The notes beneath the pieces are model-generated. The model saw nothing but the letters and a program-made list of their open reading frames with translations. It made no database searches and had not been told where the DNA came from. Source: a virus. From it: a stretch of 64,000 nucleotides of DNA. This document shows, one piece after another, positions 1 through 7,270 of the stretch (position 1 is the stretch's first letter; the number at the start of each line of letters is the position of its first letter). The stretch is from the IMG/VR virus record IMGVR_UViG_3300032241_000811, positions 1 through 64,000 of that record; one strand, 5' to 3'. The position numbers and the translations under genes were made by a program.

Positions 1-52
1 ACGTAACGCCACCTTCGGCGCGGGTTTTTGTGCGGACAATTTTGTTTTCCAT
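1..52 (-). CDS. Partial CDS, N-terminus only
   Basis: The first 17 codons of a minus-strand gene (begins MENKIVRTKTRAEGG) run off the left edge of the window. An AGAG Shine-Dalgarno-like stretch lies a few bases before the ATG. Too little is visible to name a family. It follows two very small reading frames in what looks like one operon. Confidence 0.5.
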   Translation of the reverse strand, partial: MENKIVRTKTRAEGGVT

Positions 53-74
53 TGCAATTCTCTTTGTTAAGGCT

Positions 75-149
75 TCAATTCCAAAAAACAGGTGTCGTGG
101 GAATGTTTGAGTTCGCAAGTAGCGGCCAAGGGTGCGGGGTTTCAGCCAT
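75..149 (-). CDS. Very small ORF, 24 aa
   Basis: A 24-codon frame starting MAETPHPWPLL. Its ATG overlaps the stop of the preceding small ORF (ATGGCTGA) and has a strong GGAG Shine-Dalgarno 6 nt upstream. No family recognised. The strong ribosome-binding site and tight coupling favour translation, but the length leaves doubt. Confidence 0.35.
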   Translation of the reverse strand: MAETPHPWPLLANSNIPTTPVFWN

Positions 150-225
150 CTATCTCTCCTTCGCGTGTGGAATATTCAGTTGTCATCGCCGTATGCAGTG
201 CAATCTCATCCGCCCAGTCAGACAT
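142..225 (-). CDS. Very small ORF, 27 aa
   Basis: A 27-codon frame beginning MSDWADEIALHTAM. MSDWAD-type starts are common in small phage proteins. It begins 3 nt after the stop of the winged-helix-like gene and overlaps the next small ORF. No clear Shine-Dalgarno, so translation would depend on coupling. Confidence 0.35.
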   Translation of the reverse strand: MSDWADEIALHTAMTTEYSTREGEIDG

Positions 226-228
226 GGG

Positions 229-699
229 TTATTCGTTGGTCAGAGCCAGAGCCTGCAAGTCAACGCCTTCAACGGAATCAAAGTCGGGGTCAACAGAGTA
301 AGAACCCCCGCCAAACTCACCTTCCTTGGACATGTTCAAGTCTTGCAACAGCTTTTCAGCAGAGACATCCATGACGGGCTTGCTGGCCTTACCGACCTTC
401 ATAGGCTTGGGGGCCTTGACAGCCTTGATCTTAGGCGCTTTAGGAGCCTTGACAAACTTAGCAGCACGTGCTGCCATAGCGCCTGCGCCCTTGCCATCAG
501 CAACAAACGAATAGGACGCAACGGAGCGACCCTGCTTGTTTACGCTGATTTCAAAGCCAAGCTTGCGCAGGTACCAGATGTTCTTGGAAGCATAATCGCC
601 GCAGCCCAATTCTGTGTTAATTTCAGAAGGGGTTACGGTACCCTTCGCCTTGAGCAGGGCGAGAGTGCGTTCGGGGTATTGCTTATCGCGGGACGACAT
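229..699 (-). CDS. Putative winged-helix DNA-binding protein with basic linker
   Basis: The 156-residue protein has an N-terminal region (about residues 8-70) whose pattern fits a winged-helix fold, with TPSEINTELG as a candidate helix-turn-helix. A low-complexity Lys/Ala/Pro stretch (about 80-115) and an acidic C-terminus follow. The basic linker suggests nucleic-acid contact. A sigma70-like promoter lies just upstream (739-767). It could be an early transcription modulator; function is inferred from fold impression only. Confidence 0.6.
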   Translation of the reverse strand: MSSRDKQYPERTLALLKAKGTVTPSEINTELGCGDYASKNIWYLRKLGFEISVNKQGRSVASYSFVADGKGAGAMAARAAKFVKAPKAPKIKAVKAPKPMKVGKASKPVMDVSAEKLLQDLNMSKEGEFGGGSYSVDPDFDSVEGVDLQALALTNE

Positions 700-738
700 A
701 ATGATATTTACCTTTCTATTGTTGTCAACGATGTTATA

Positions 739-767
739 ATCTTAGTGGAAGCAGCCATAAAAGTCAA
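739..767 (-). promoter_or_regulatory. Sigma70-type promoter, consensus class
   Basis: TTGACT (762-767), 17-bp spacer, TAAGAT (739-744) on the minus strand, pointing at the winged-helix-like gene. Unlike five other promoters in this window it has a good -35 box and no upstream palindrome. Confidence 0.65.
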
Positions 768-789
768 GTGACATATTGACGCAGGCTAA

Positions 790-1011
790 TCAATGCTGTG
801 CATCTATGTCAAGCACCTGGACACTCACAGCATTGGCGCCGGCTAACCACTTGTTAATGTGCTTTGAGGTCTTTCTAGACCAATTGGTAGCAGTCTTGTA
901 ATATCCCTTTCCAGGGATCCACATGGCCACAGGGGTTTCGTATGAGAACAGAATCCGCTTGTTGTCAAGCAGAAGTTCTGTCATATTTGCACCTAGGATC
1001 TTGATCTTCAT
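790..1011 (-). CDS. Small conserved phage protein (DUF8033-like)
   Basis: The 73-residue protein carries the pattern FSYETPVA...GKGYYKT...SRKTSKHINKWL, which I recall from a family of small phage proteins (DUF8033-like). Function unknown. It is the first gene after a promoter with an upstream palindrome (1068-1124). The family name is from memory; the motif is directly visible. Confidence 0.65.
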   Translation of the reverse strand: MKIKILGANMTELLLDNKRILFSYETPVAMWIPGKGYYKTATNWSRKTSKHINKWLAGANAVSVQVLDIDAQH

Positions 1012-1067
1012 ATCTACTACTCCTTGTTGTTTAGCACGAAATTGGCGTGTCTCATTGATATACTGAC

Positions 1068-1124
1068 CTTATAGGACGTTTAGCGATGCTTTGCAAGACA
1101 TATTTTTTGGCATACCTGGTATGC
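1068..1124 (-). promoter_or_regulatory. Promoter with upstream 15-bp palindrome (copy 1)
   Basis: TTGCAA (1091-1096), 17-bp spacer, TATAAG (1068-1073). Upstream of the -35, after 13 bp, is the perfect palindrome GCATACCAGGTATGC (1110-1124). Further upstream (1141-1195) are two copies of an ATTGATTTT.TTG motif that recur near 41804-41847. The rest of the 1012-1188 gap holds no gene I can see. Confidence 0.7.
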
Positions 1125-1188
1125 AAAACTGTCATAGCGTAAGTCATTGATTTTGTTGGGGGGGTTTCATAGGGCTAACCTATTGATT

Positions 1189-1836
1189 TTATTGAGCAAT
1201 ATATGCACCAGCGCGGCTCAAGATATTGTCGGAAGCTGCCACAGCGGCTTCCATGAGGGCTTTTTCGTCGATAGGGGATACATCAACTCGCTCACAGTTC
1301 TTCGCCCAGACCCATACCATGTCTTTATAGGCGTCAACCACCTTGCCATTTGGCAGAGCCTTCTTGTATGTAATATCAGAAGTTGCAATGCCCAGCTTTT
1401 GCATCACGCAAGAGTGCCGGCCAAAGCCGTAGCGGGCGTCCATGCACACTACAACCTTACCTTGCAATCCCTTGGCATTACGACCTTTGATGATCTTGGC
1501 AATACAGCCCTTGATGAGCCGTGCAGCTTCATCCTTAGCGGTATTCATCTTCTTTAGATAGGTGTGCTTGATGAGCCAGTTGCGATATGCGCTCTTCACT
1601 TCATCGGTGGCGTCTATCTCAGCAGTGGCTTTACGCGGCCCTTCCCACAAGACAACAACGAGTACATCTTGAGGTTGTGAGATATCTGGACGCCAAACCT
1701 TCGCCCAGATGGCGGTGCACCATACATCGCTCATAATACGATAGTTAGTGTCATGCCAGATGTCCAGAACACAACCAGCATGTTCAATCTTCTCGGTAGT
1801 TGTACCGTCTTTTTTTACAACTCGCACGATAGCCAT
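1189..1836 (-). CDS. Hypothetical protein, 215 aa
   Basis: I do not recognise this protein. It has no clear membrane segment or catalytic motif. The sequence is basic in the middle and contains the stretch VVVCMDARYGFGRHSC. It is transcribed alone from its own palindrome-bearing promoter (1867-1921), which suggests early expression. Confidence 0.7.
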   Translation of the reverse strand: MAIVRVVKKDGTTTEKIEHAGCVLDIWHDTNYRIMSDVWCTAIWAKVWRPDISQPQDVLVVVLWEGPRKATAEIDATDEVKSAYRNWLIKHTYLKKMNTAKDEAARLIKGCIAKIIKGRNAKGLQGKVVVCMDARYGFGRHSCVMQKLGIATSDITYKKALPNGKVVDAYKDMVWVWAKNCERVDVSPIDEKALMEAAVAASDNILSRAGAYIAQ

Positions 1837-1866
1837 TCAGATATCTCCGTCTTTCAATATGCTATA

Positions 1867-1921
1867 CATATAGCATTTTTGGCTAAGCTTTGCAAGACAA
1901 ATCTGCGCATTGCTGGTATGC
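1867..1921 (-). promoter_or_regulatory. Promoter with upstream 15-bp palindrome (copy 2)
   Basis: TTGCAA (1890-1895), 17-bp spacer, TATATG (1867-1872) preceded by TGC (extended -10). Eleven bp upstream of the -35 is GCATACCAGCAATGC (1907-1921), an imperfect version of the copy 1 palindrome. Confidence 0.7.
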
Positions 1922-1982
1922 GTTTCAAGCATATCCAACTCTATTGGTAGTTGTATAATAGGCCTTTACAACCTATGCGATT

Positions 1983-2174
1983 TTAGTGGAAGTCGTCTAT
2001 GATGTCAGCTTCATCTTTGTGGTCTCGCCAAGCTTTGGTCCAGTTTTGGATTGGCCTGCGGCGCTGTTCTTTGTTGGGGCGATGATTGATTGCCAGCATA
2101 TTATTTTCATCTGGATCAAGGTCCCTATAGTTATTCTTTTTCTTGTTTTGTGCCAATAAAAAAGATTTTGCCAT
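1983..2174 (-). CDS. Small basic hypothetical protein, 63 aa
   Basis: Starts MAKSFLLAQNKKK and is rich in Lys, Arg, Asn and Asp. A longer frame exists upstream but overlaps the SprT-like gene; the internal ATG gives an AAAAGG Shine-Dalgarno at 11 nt. An ATG 9 nt earlier is an alternative start. No family recognised. Confidence 0.55.
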   Translation of the reverse strand: MAKSFLLAQNKKKNNYRDLDPDENNMLAINHRPNKEQRRRPIQNWTKAWRDHKDEADIIDDFH

Positions 2175-2193
2175 ATTACACATTACCTTTTCT

Positions 2194-2589
2194 TTAAGTT
2201 TTAATACCCTTCTTCTCCAAGCGGGCGCTCCATTCACCAAAGGTTGAACCATGATTGACTGGATTACCACTGACATATTGCCAGTGATGCACCATCTCAT
2301 GGGCTAACACTTCAACGAAAAACTTTTTGGATTTATAGCGATGGTTCATCTTGATCACACTCTCGCTAAGGTGGGGATTATTGTCATCAATGATACATTC
2401 ATACAATCCCCATGTCTTGCGGCGTCTGCCAATCTCAAAGCGGGTTGGCAGAGGCAGTTCTTTATTAAAGAAAACATTGTTGAGGATTCTAAACCACTTT
2501 TCACAATCTTCATAAGATGTCTCATAAAGCAAATCGTATTTTTCATTTACGACTTTCTCAAGCTTTGTCTTATATGAGTGTCTTGCCAT
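2194..2589 (-). CDS. SprT-like zinc metallopeptidase
   Basis: The 131-residue protein contains the zinc-binding HExxH motif in LAHEMVHHWQY followed by NHGSTFGEW, the arrangement of SprT/Spartan-like proteases, where a later His is the third ligand. In cellular Spartan, related domains cleave DNA-protein crosslinks. The phage role is not known. Length fits a bare catalytic domain. Confidence 0.85.
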   Translation of the reverse strand: MARHSYKTKLEKVVNEKYDLLYETSYEDCEKWFRILNNVFFNKELPLPTRFEIGRRRKTWGLYECIIDDNNPHLSESVIKMNHRYKSKKFFVEVLAHEMVHHWQYVSGNPVNHGSTFGEWSARLEKKGIKT

Positions 2590-2641
2590 CTATTTGGTTC
2601 TCTCCTACTAGAATGGTGGCACATGTTAAAAAGATAGTTCA

Positions 2642-3076
2642 TTAGTTTTTATCAGGCAGCATACCAGGAAAAGCTTCTTGCACAAGTTCATAAGACAACC
2701 CATCAACAGGAAGTTTCTTCATCAACATACCCGCAAACACTTCCGCTTCACGCTGCTCTAATGATTCAAGCATTTGAACTAGAAGATACTTCTTGCGTTC
2801 CATAGTAAGCGTAGGTGATACTTTTGGATTGTTCACTTCAAAGAGATAGACACGTCCCAGTTCTTGATGAATGGATGAATAACTCAAACCAGGAGGGGCA
2901 TCTGACTTTCTATACTCAGGGATTGACTCAAAGACATACTTGATATATGGATGAAATGCGCCGCGCAATACAGCATCCAATGCATATCCACTATTCTTGC
3001 GCAACACAGCGATCTTCTGCTCTTTTGTAGGCGCCGCCACAAAATCGTCAAACACTTCACTTACCAATTTCAACAT
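2642..3076 (-). CDS. Conserved T4-like phage protein (DUF6433-like)
   Basis: The 144-residue protein starts MLKLVSEVFDDFVAAPTKEQ, a start I associate with the DUF6433 family of T4-like phages. The ATG at 3076 has a GGAAG Shine-Dalgarno; the open frame extends upstream but without a better start. Function unknown. A plus-strand homing endonuclease lies immediately behind it. Confidence 0.65.
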   Translation of the reverse strand: MLKLVSEVFDDFVAAPTKEQKIAVLRKNSGYALDAVLRGAFHPYIKYVFESIPEYRKSDAPPGLSYSSIHQELGRVYLFEVNNPKVSPTLTMERKKYLLVQMLESLEQREAEVFAGMLMKKLPVDGLSYELVQEAFPGMLPDKN

Positions 3077-3093
3077 TTTAGTCTTCCTTTTTT

Positions 3094-3101
3094 CATAAAT
3101 A
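3094..3101 (+). promoter_or_regulatory. Candidate T4-type late promoter
   Basis: CATAAATA on the plus strand, 61 nt before the GIY-YIG start codon. This is one change from the T4 late consensus TATAAATA. Between them lies a 5-bp inverted repeat TACTC/GAGTA whose 3' arm contains part of the Shine-Dalgarno. Confidence 0.4.
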
Positions 3102-3161
3102 AGATTGTAGGTCGCGGATGGGAGTCCCACCTACTCTAATACCACAAAGGAGTATCAGCCC

Positions 3162-3569
3162 ATGACTATTTATACTATATACAAACTCACCAACAAAGTC
3201 AATAATAAATCATACATAGGCTTCACAAAAAGATGGCCTCAAAGAATAAAAGAACATTCTTGGGCTTGCACTAATATGCTTATTCACAAAGCCATTAGAA
3301 AATATGGAATGGATTCTTTTGAAAGTAGCATTCTTTATCAGGGGGAAGATAAAGATTTTACTCTGTCTATTATGGAGCCTCATTATATAAAAATGTATAA
3401 TACTTTGATAGAAGGATATAATCAAACTTCTGGTGGAGAAGGAACATCTGTCCAGAAATCTATAGAGCATAAAAGAAAGATTGGTCTGGCTCACATCGGT
3501 ATGAAAAGATCCAAACAAACCTGTGCGAACATTAGCAAAGCTAAAATAGGTAAAAAAAATGTCTATTGA
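3162..3569 (+). CDS. GIY-YIG homing endonuclease, frameshifted
   Basis: The N-terminal catalytic domain is visible as YTIYKLTNKVNNKSYIGF (GIY and YIG strands), followed by a NUMOD3-like DNA-binding repeat (HKRKIGLAHIGMKRS). AAGGAG lies 9 nt before the ATG. The frame ends just after a run of eight A (3552-3559), and the next frame continues the same type of repeat to 3726, so this is the N-terminal part of a broken or slippage-dependent gene. It lies on the opposite strand to its neighbours. Confidence 0.85.
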   Translation: MTIYTIYKLTNKVNNKSYIGFTKRWPQRIKEHSWACTNMLIHKAIRKYGMDSFESSILYQGEDKDFTLSIMEPHYIKMYNTLIEGYNQTSGGEGTSVQKSIEHKRKIGLAHIGMKRSKQTCANISKAKIGKKNVY

Positions 3570-3726
3570 AGCTAGGAAAAATATGTCTGACGGTCATAAA
3601 GGTCTCAAACAAAGTAAGGATACTATTGAAAAACGCGCCTCAAGGCATCGAGGCAAAAAAAGAAGTGAAGAAACACGACAAAAAATGCGTGATGCCAAGT
3701 GTCCTAGAATCCTAGAACTCCTGTGA
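3559..3726 (+). pseudogene. C-terminal part of the GIY-YIG gene, shifted frame
   Basis: Read in the next frame from 3559, the sequence encodes SIEARKNMSDGHKG, DTIEKRASRHRGKKRSEE and TRQKMRDAK, which are NUMOD3-type repeats continuing those of the upstream ORF. The junction is an A8 tract. The end overlaps the last 15 nt of the converging RNase H gene. Confidence 0.7.
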
Positions 3727-4563
3727 TACTTCCATTAGATTGACAAGCTTCTTTTCAGCAAAGTAGGTCATCAAGTCGCTGCGCTTTGCAGCCTTTGTAT
3801 TGTCATAGGCTTCCACGATCTTGTTCTTGATATCTTCTGGAATGTAATCCAGGTCAACAAGCAACTGATTTCGCTTATAGCCTCGAAGCATTGTATCATT
3901 GGTGCAAAAATCTTCAATAGGCTTTGACAACCATTGAGTCAGCTTCTTACTATTTATGACTTTCTGGCGCTCTCCTAAAACGAATACATTATCAGCAGAT
4001 AGAAAGTTGGGGATGCCGTCACCCCTGTCGCCCTTGAGAATATGCTCTTTGACATACATTGCAGGATCCTCGGTCTTGATAAACCGCTTGAGAATAGGGC
4101 TATACTGAGTGACATTAGGATACTTTTGAAGCTGCATGAAGTCTTTGTCTGACGATAGAATCAAGATTTCCTCATGCGCTGCCATACGTGTGGCCAGAAC
4201 GCCAATGATGTCATCCGCTTCTGCGCCTTCAACTTCAATGACTTTATGGGGGAAATGCACCTTGAGTTCATCACGAATCTTATTGAGGATTTCAAAGATG
4301 TTTACCCAATCAAAGCCTGACTCTTCTCTCGCCTTCTTGCGGTTGGCCTTGTAGAAAGGAAATACCTGCCGGCGCCAGAAGTGCTTGTTGTCACACGCAA
4401 TGACAACCTCACCATACTTTTGTTTGAACTGTTTGATATAGGAACGCAGGCAGTTCCAGACCATATGCCGAATGAGGTTCTCATCCAGCTTTGTTTTGGG
4501 GTTGGAATTGATTTGCTGCATCAGATTGGAAATAAGAACCTGATTGAGGTCAAATAAGATCAT
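3712..4563 (-). CDS. rnh: T4-type RNase H (5'-3' exonuclease, FEN family)
   Basis: The 283-residue protein has the metal-binding motifs of phage 5' nucleases: FDLNQVL at the N-terminus, EGAEADDIIGVLA, SSDKDFMQL and GDRGDGIPN. In T4 the enzyme removes RNA primers from lagging-strand fragments. Length is close to T4 RNase H (305 residues). The stop is TAG. Its 3' end overlaps the converging plus-strand endonuclease gene. Confidence 0.92.
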   Translation of the reverse strand: MILFDLNQVLISNLMQQINSNPKTKLDENLIRHMVWNCLRSYIKQFKQKYGEVVIACDNKHFWRRQVFPFYKANRKKAREESGFDWVNIFEILNKIRDELKVHFPHKVIEVEGAEADDIIGVLATRMAAHEEILILSSDKDFMQLQKYPNVTQYSPILKRFIKTEDPAMYVKEHILKGDRGDGIPNFLSADNVFVLGERQKVINSKKLTQWLSKPIEDFCTNDTMLRGYKRNQLLVDLDYIPEDIKNKIVEAYDNTKAAKRSDLMTYFAEKKLVNLMEVSQEF

Positions 4564-4611
4564 GTCAAATAATACTCTTCATTATGGAAACAATAAGCTA
4601 TCTTACACTAT

Positions 4612-5007
4612 CTAATCAGTTTTGTCAACTGTATTATTGTCATTGTTTCCGGATTCTTGAACTGGTTCATTCTTTTCCAATCGCTTGAGTGCTGGATTTT
4701 CCGTGACGATTTCAATACTGGAATTAATAAACGCATGGAGAGGATGTTCTATACCAAGATTGCGGTATATGGTTACGCGTAGAACATCGATGAGGAAAGC
4801 ATAGTCTTTACTGGTTTCAATATCAATTTCAATGCCGTTATTACTCAACCCATAAAGGGTATTGTCCATGATGTTAGCAAGAACATCTTCTGCATAGTTG
4901 ATCTTGCCGCGCTCTTTTGTTTTTTCTAGTTCCTCGACATTAGGTGGAACTTCCCTGACTATTTTATTCTTCGGAAAATGGTAGATGTTGTCCTGAGTTG
5001 TCGTCAT
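4612..5007 (-). CDS. Hypothetical protein, 131 aa
   Basis: Begins MTTTQDNIYHFPKNK and has a mixed helical centre and a polar Asn/Asp-rich tail. I do not recognise a family. It overlaps the 3' end of the upstream gene by 44 nt and lies upstream of RNase H, so it is probably co-transcribed with it. Confidence 0.65.
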   Translation of the reverse strand: MTTTQDNIYHFPKNKIVREVPPNVEELEKTKERGKINYAEDVLANIMDNTLYGLSNNGIEIDIETSKDYAFLIDVLRVTIYRNLGIEHPLHAFINSSIEIVTENPALKRLEKNEPVQESGNNDNNTVDKTD

Positions 5008-5476
5008 TCTTTTCCTTTTTCTTCTTTTCAGGCGCCGCCTTCTTCTTCTTTTTTATCTCTGCTGCTTTTTCTTTTTCAGCTTCTTCAAGACGGTCCTGCT
5101 TTTCTTTTTCCAACAACGCCTTTGCTGCTGCCTTTTCCTCTTTCTCTATTTGCTTTGCACGTTTCTGGTTCTTAGTATTTAGCTTATCAAATAGTTCGTT
5201 CTTGAAGTCCCAGTCCTCAAAGTCTTTGATGACACAAATTCCATCATCAAGAAAGTCATACTTGTCCATAAGACGAGCGCCATAACCAAACGCATCACCC
5301 TCTCTGGAGAATACGGGAGCATCACAGAAAAACTCAAACATTGCATTTGGATTTCCGTTCCACTTACCCGTATCATCCGAGACGGTGCCGTAAATGGAAT
5401 CTATGTTCTTGCAATATGCTGCTCTATATTCCGGTCCAGCGGTTTTGAGAACATAAATTCCATCAGTGCCATACAT
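4964..5476 (-). CDS. Hypothetical protein with long charged coiled coil
   Basis: Residues 1-95 look globular (MYGTDGIYVLKTAGPEYRA...). From about residue 100 the sequence is almost entirely Lys, Glu and Ala, a likely long helix or coiled coil ending in a poly-Lys patch. No family recognised. Confidence 0.65.
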   Translation of the reverse strand: MYGTDGIYVLKTAGPEYRAAYCKNIDSIYGTVSDDTGKWNGNPNAMFEFFCDAPVFSREGDAFGYGARLMDKYDFLDDGICVIKDFEDWDFKNELFDKLNTKNQKRAKQIEKEEKAAAKALLEKEKQDRLEEAEKEKAAEIKKKKKAAPEKKKKEKNDDNSGQHLPFSEE

Positions 5477-5490
5477 AATATTATCTTTTG

Positions 5491-5580
5491 TTACTTCTTG
5501 CGGTTCTTACGAGCCTTGCGCTTTGCGCTGCCGATCTTTCTACGACCCTTACGTGGGCGATTCTTATGTGGATGTGGCAT
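5491..5580 (-). CDS. Very small, highly basic protein, 29 aa
   Basis: MPHPHKNRPRKGRRK begins a 29-residue peptide made almost only of Arg, Lys, His and Pro. The start at 5580 lies 1 nt after the stop of the upstream gene. Such peptides often bind nucleic acid; the role here is unknown. Confidence 0.55.
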   Translation of the reverse strand: MPHPHKNRPRKGRRKIGSAKRKARKNRKK

Positions 5581-5581
5581 A

Positions 5582-5833
5582 TTATAATGAAACCTCCATT
5601 TTCTGAACACTATCAACTCTGAACGAACGCCAGGAGCCCTTGTCAATGTCCCATACAGGAATGACATCTTCATTTACTGCCCGAGGCGTTTTATCTTCTT
5701 TTACTTCCTTGGCTTCTGGCAATTGGTTAGCCATAAGAGTGCAGTGCATCTCTCGCTTGCTGCCGTCTGCCTTTTCAAAAATAACGCTACAGACATTATT
5801 CTTGAGCATATCCAACATTTCATTCCTTGTCAT
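5582..5833 (-). CDS. WYL-like/DUF2693-type small phage protein
   Basis: The 83-residue protein has the pattern VIFEKADGSKREMHCTL ... VIPVWDIDKGSWRSFRVDSV. I recall this pattern from SH3-like small proteins (DUF2693-like) common in T4-like phages. The second half resembles the ligand-binding part of WYL domains. Function unknown; overlaps the upstream gene by 14 nt. Confidence 0.75.
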   Translation of the reverse strand: MTRNEMLDMLKNNVCSVIFEKADGSKREMHCTLMANQLPEAKEVKEDKTPRAVNEDVIPVWDIDKGSWRSFRVDSVQKMEVSL

Positions 5834-6089
5834 AATGAATACCCTTTCGTACCTTTGCTACCATCTTTTCAAAGTCTGTATGAACCATAAAGTATTTCAG
5901 GGTGGAGAGAATACCGTCTGATGTATCCACGAAGTTTTCATAGTCTTCCATTTGGTGTCCAGGAAGAACTTCACCGCTATGCATACGACTTTCCAATCTT
6001 GCCATTTCTTCCAAAAGAGACCTATATGCTCTGATAAGGTTCTTCACTACAATCTTGTCTGCTATTTCATCATCAATCTTGATCTTCAT
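5820..6089 (-). CDS. Small helical hypothetical protein, 89 aa
   Basis: Predominantly helical pattern (MKIKIDDEIADKIVVKNL...). It overlaps both neighbours by a few bases (ATGA-type junctions), typical of a co-translated phage operon with glutaredoxin upstream. No family recognised. Confidence 0.65.
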   Translation of the reverse strand: MKIKIDDEIADKIVVKNLIRAYRSLLEEMARLESRMHSGEVLPGHQMEDYENFVDTSDGILSTLKYFMVHTDFEKMVAKVRKGIHYDKE

Positions 6090-6340
6090 TCTAATGCTCC
6101 AATAATACCTGTTTCTTCACAATAGCGAGCCAAGTCCTCATACCCGCCTATTCGTTTATTAGTTTTATCATAAATCTGTGGTGCTGTCAAGGGCAAATCG
6201 GTTGGCACAATTGCACGTAACTGTTCCTTGGTATAATCAACACCAAGAACAAGTTCCTTGTATTCCAGATTCAAGTCCTTCATTAGCTGCTTGGCCTTGT
6301 CACACCATATGCAGTTTGTCTTTGTGTAAATGGTATACAT
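6086..6340 (-). CDS. nrdC: Glutaredoxin
   Basis: The 84-residue protein is a complete thioredoxin fold: YTKTNCIWCDKAKQL carries the CxxC redox site (residues 10-13) and LTAPQIYD the cis-proline. Phage glutaredoxins reduce ribonucleotide reductase; T4 NrdC is the model. Here the reductase (14.5-16.3 kb) is of the B12 type, which also needs dithiol reduction. Confidence 0.88.
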   Translation of the reverse strand: MYTIYTKTNCIWCDKAKQLMKDLNLEYKELVLGVDYTKEQLRAIVPTDLPLTAPQIYDKTNKRIGGYEDLARYCEETGIIGALE

Positions 6341-6341
6341 A

Positions 6342-6599
6342 TTATTTTTTCAACCCATACTTATTATTCCGTTTCTTAACATCATCGTAATAGTCATATG
6401 TAGAAAAGTATATGTATATGAGAGCGGCGGCTAAAACAGAAATAGGGAAACCATTTGGACCAAACAAATAAATAGACAATAAAATAAAAGCAATGCCAAG
6501 CCCGGCGCACCCAATAATCTTACTAAACATCTTTGCTGCTTTCCTATGAATCTCCAAGTCACCATACCAAAGTGTTTTCTCATTCTTATTATCGCTCAT
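6342..6599 (-). CDS. Small membrane protein, two TM helices
   Basis: Two hydrophobic stretches (about residues 26-47 and 51-67) follow a polar N-terminus; the C-terminus is basic (KKRNNKYGLKK). Overlaps the end of the upstream coiled-coil gene by 11 nt. No function can be assigned. Confidence 0.7.
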   Translation of the reverse strand: MSDNKNEKTLWYGDLEIHRKAAKMFSKIIGCAGLGIAFILLSIYLFGPNGFPISVLAAALIYIYFSTYDYYDDVKKRNNKYGLKK

Positions 6600-6759
6600 T
6601 TGCTTTCTCCTGTATTAGTTGTTCAATCGTTGCGCGTAGCCGCTCATTGGTTTCTTCCAAGTCGGCTACTTCGTGCTGTAATTTGATCAATCTGGACCTA
6701 AGCTGTGGATATAGCTTGTCCAGTTGCTCAATCAATTCATCGGTTATACTATCTGACAT
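6589..6759 (-). CDS. Short coiled-coil protein, 56 aa
   Basis: Translation gives MSDSITDELIEQLDKLYPQL followed by heptad-like leucines and many Glu/Arg residues. The start overlaps the end of the kinase gene by 11 nt and the stop overlaps the membrane-protein start. The coding frame fills the gap exactly, which supports it as a real gene. Confidence 0.7.
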   Translation of the reverse strand: MSDSITDELIEQLDKLYPQLRSRLIKLQHEVADLEETNERLRATIEQLIQEKANER

Positions 6760-7270
6760 TCTTCACCAAGATTATCACATCAAAGCCCTCATCAAAGCTT
6801 GGCTCTTCAATAGTTGCAGCCATGCGCTTCAAGACTTCTTTAGGAATAGTCTTGCCTGGTCGAGAGACCAGACGGCGCTCCCACTCTTCATCAGAGGGCT
6901 TGTGAAAGTACACGGCGATCTTTTGATAAGTGTCTGGAATCATGGCTAGCTTCTTGGCACGGCTCTTCTTGCTGAGGTTAGTCTGGTCCCAGACGATGTC
7001 AGCATCTTCCAGTAGTGCTTCTTTCACCGTATCATATAACAAAGCTTCTGCTTCCTTGATAGTGCTTTCAAACACTTCGTTATAGGTCGATCCCTTTTTC
7101 AATGCCACTTGTTCAATGAAATTATCTGTAGAAGCCAACCAAAAGTTATTTGAGATGGTATTCATACTCAAGAAGTTCTTGCTGTACCAAGTAGACTTCC
7201 CAGAAGCAGGAAGCCCGATCAGCATGTACAACGTGGGACGCTCTTCCCCAATTTTAGTAAACTTCATCAC
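6749..7270 (-). CDS. Polynucleotide 5'-kinase domain protein
   Basis: A P-loop kinase with Walker A GLPASGKST (residues 19-27), a lid region (PSDEEWERRLVSRPGKTIP) and the nucleotide-binding pattern of the T4 PseT kinase domain. It phosphorylates 5'-OH ends. The PseT-type phosphatase domain is a separate gene at 10669-11118, and Rnl1 ligase lies between them, so the end-repair pathway is complete but split. The stop is TAG. A second possible start is 3 nt downstream. Confidence 0.85.
   Translation of the reverse strand: MMKFTKIGEERPTLYMLIGLPASGKSTWYSKNFLSMNTISNNFWLASTDNFIEQVALKKGSTYNEVFESTIKEAEALLYDTVKEALLEDADIVWDQTNLSKKSRAKKLAMIPDTYQKIAVYFHKPSDEEWERRLVSRPGKTIPKEVLKRMAATIEEPSFDEGFDVIILVKNVR

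Noticed and set aside
28-771. 247-codon plus-strand frame at the left edge
   Set aside because: It is antisense to the winged-helix-like gene and small ORFs; it has no good start signal and no recognisable family.
739-793. A sixth palindrome upstream of the promoter at 739-767
   Set aside because: The sequence at the expected distance does not resemble GCATACCAGGTATGC and the -35 is already good.
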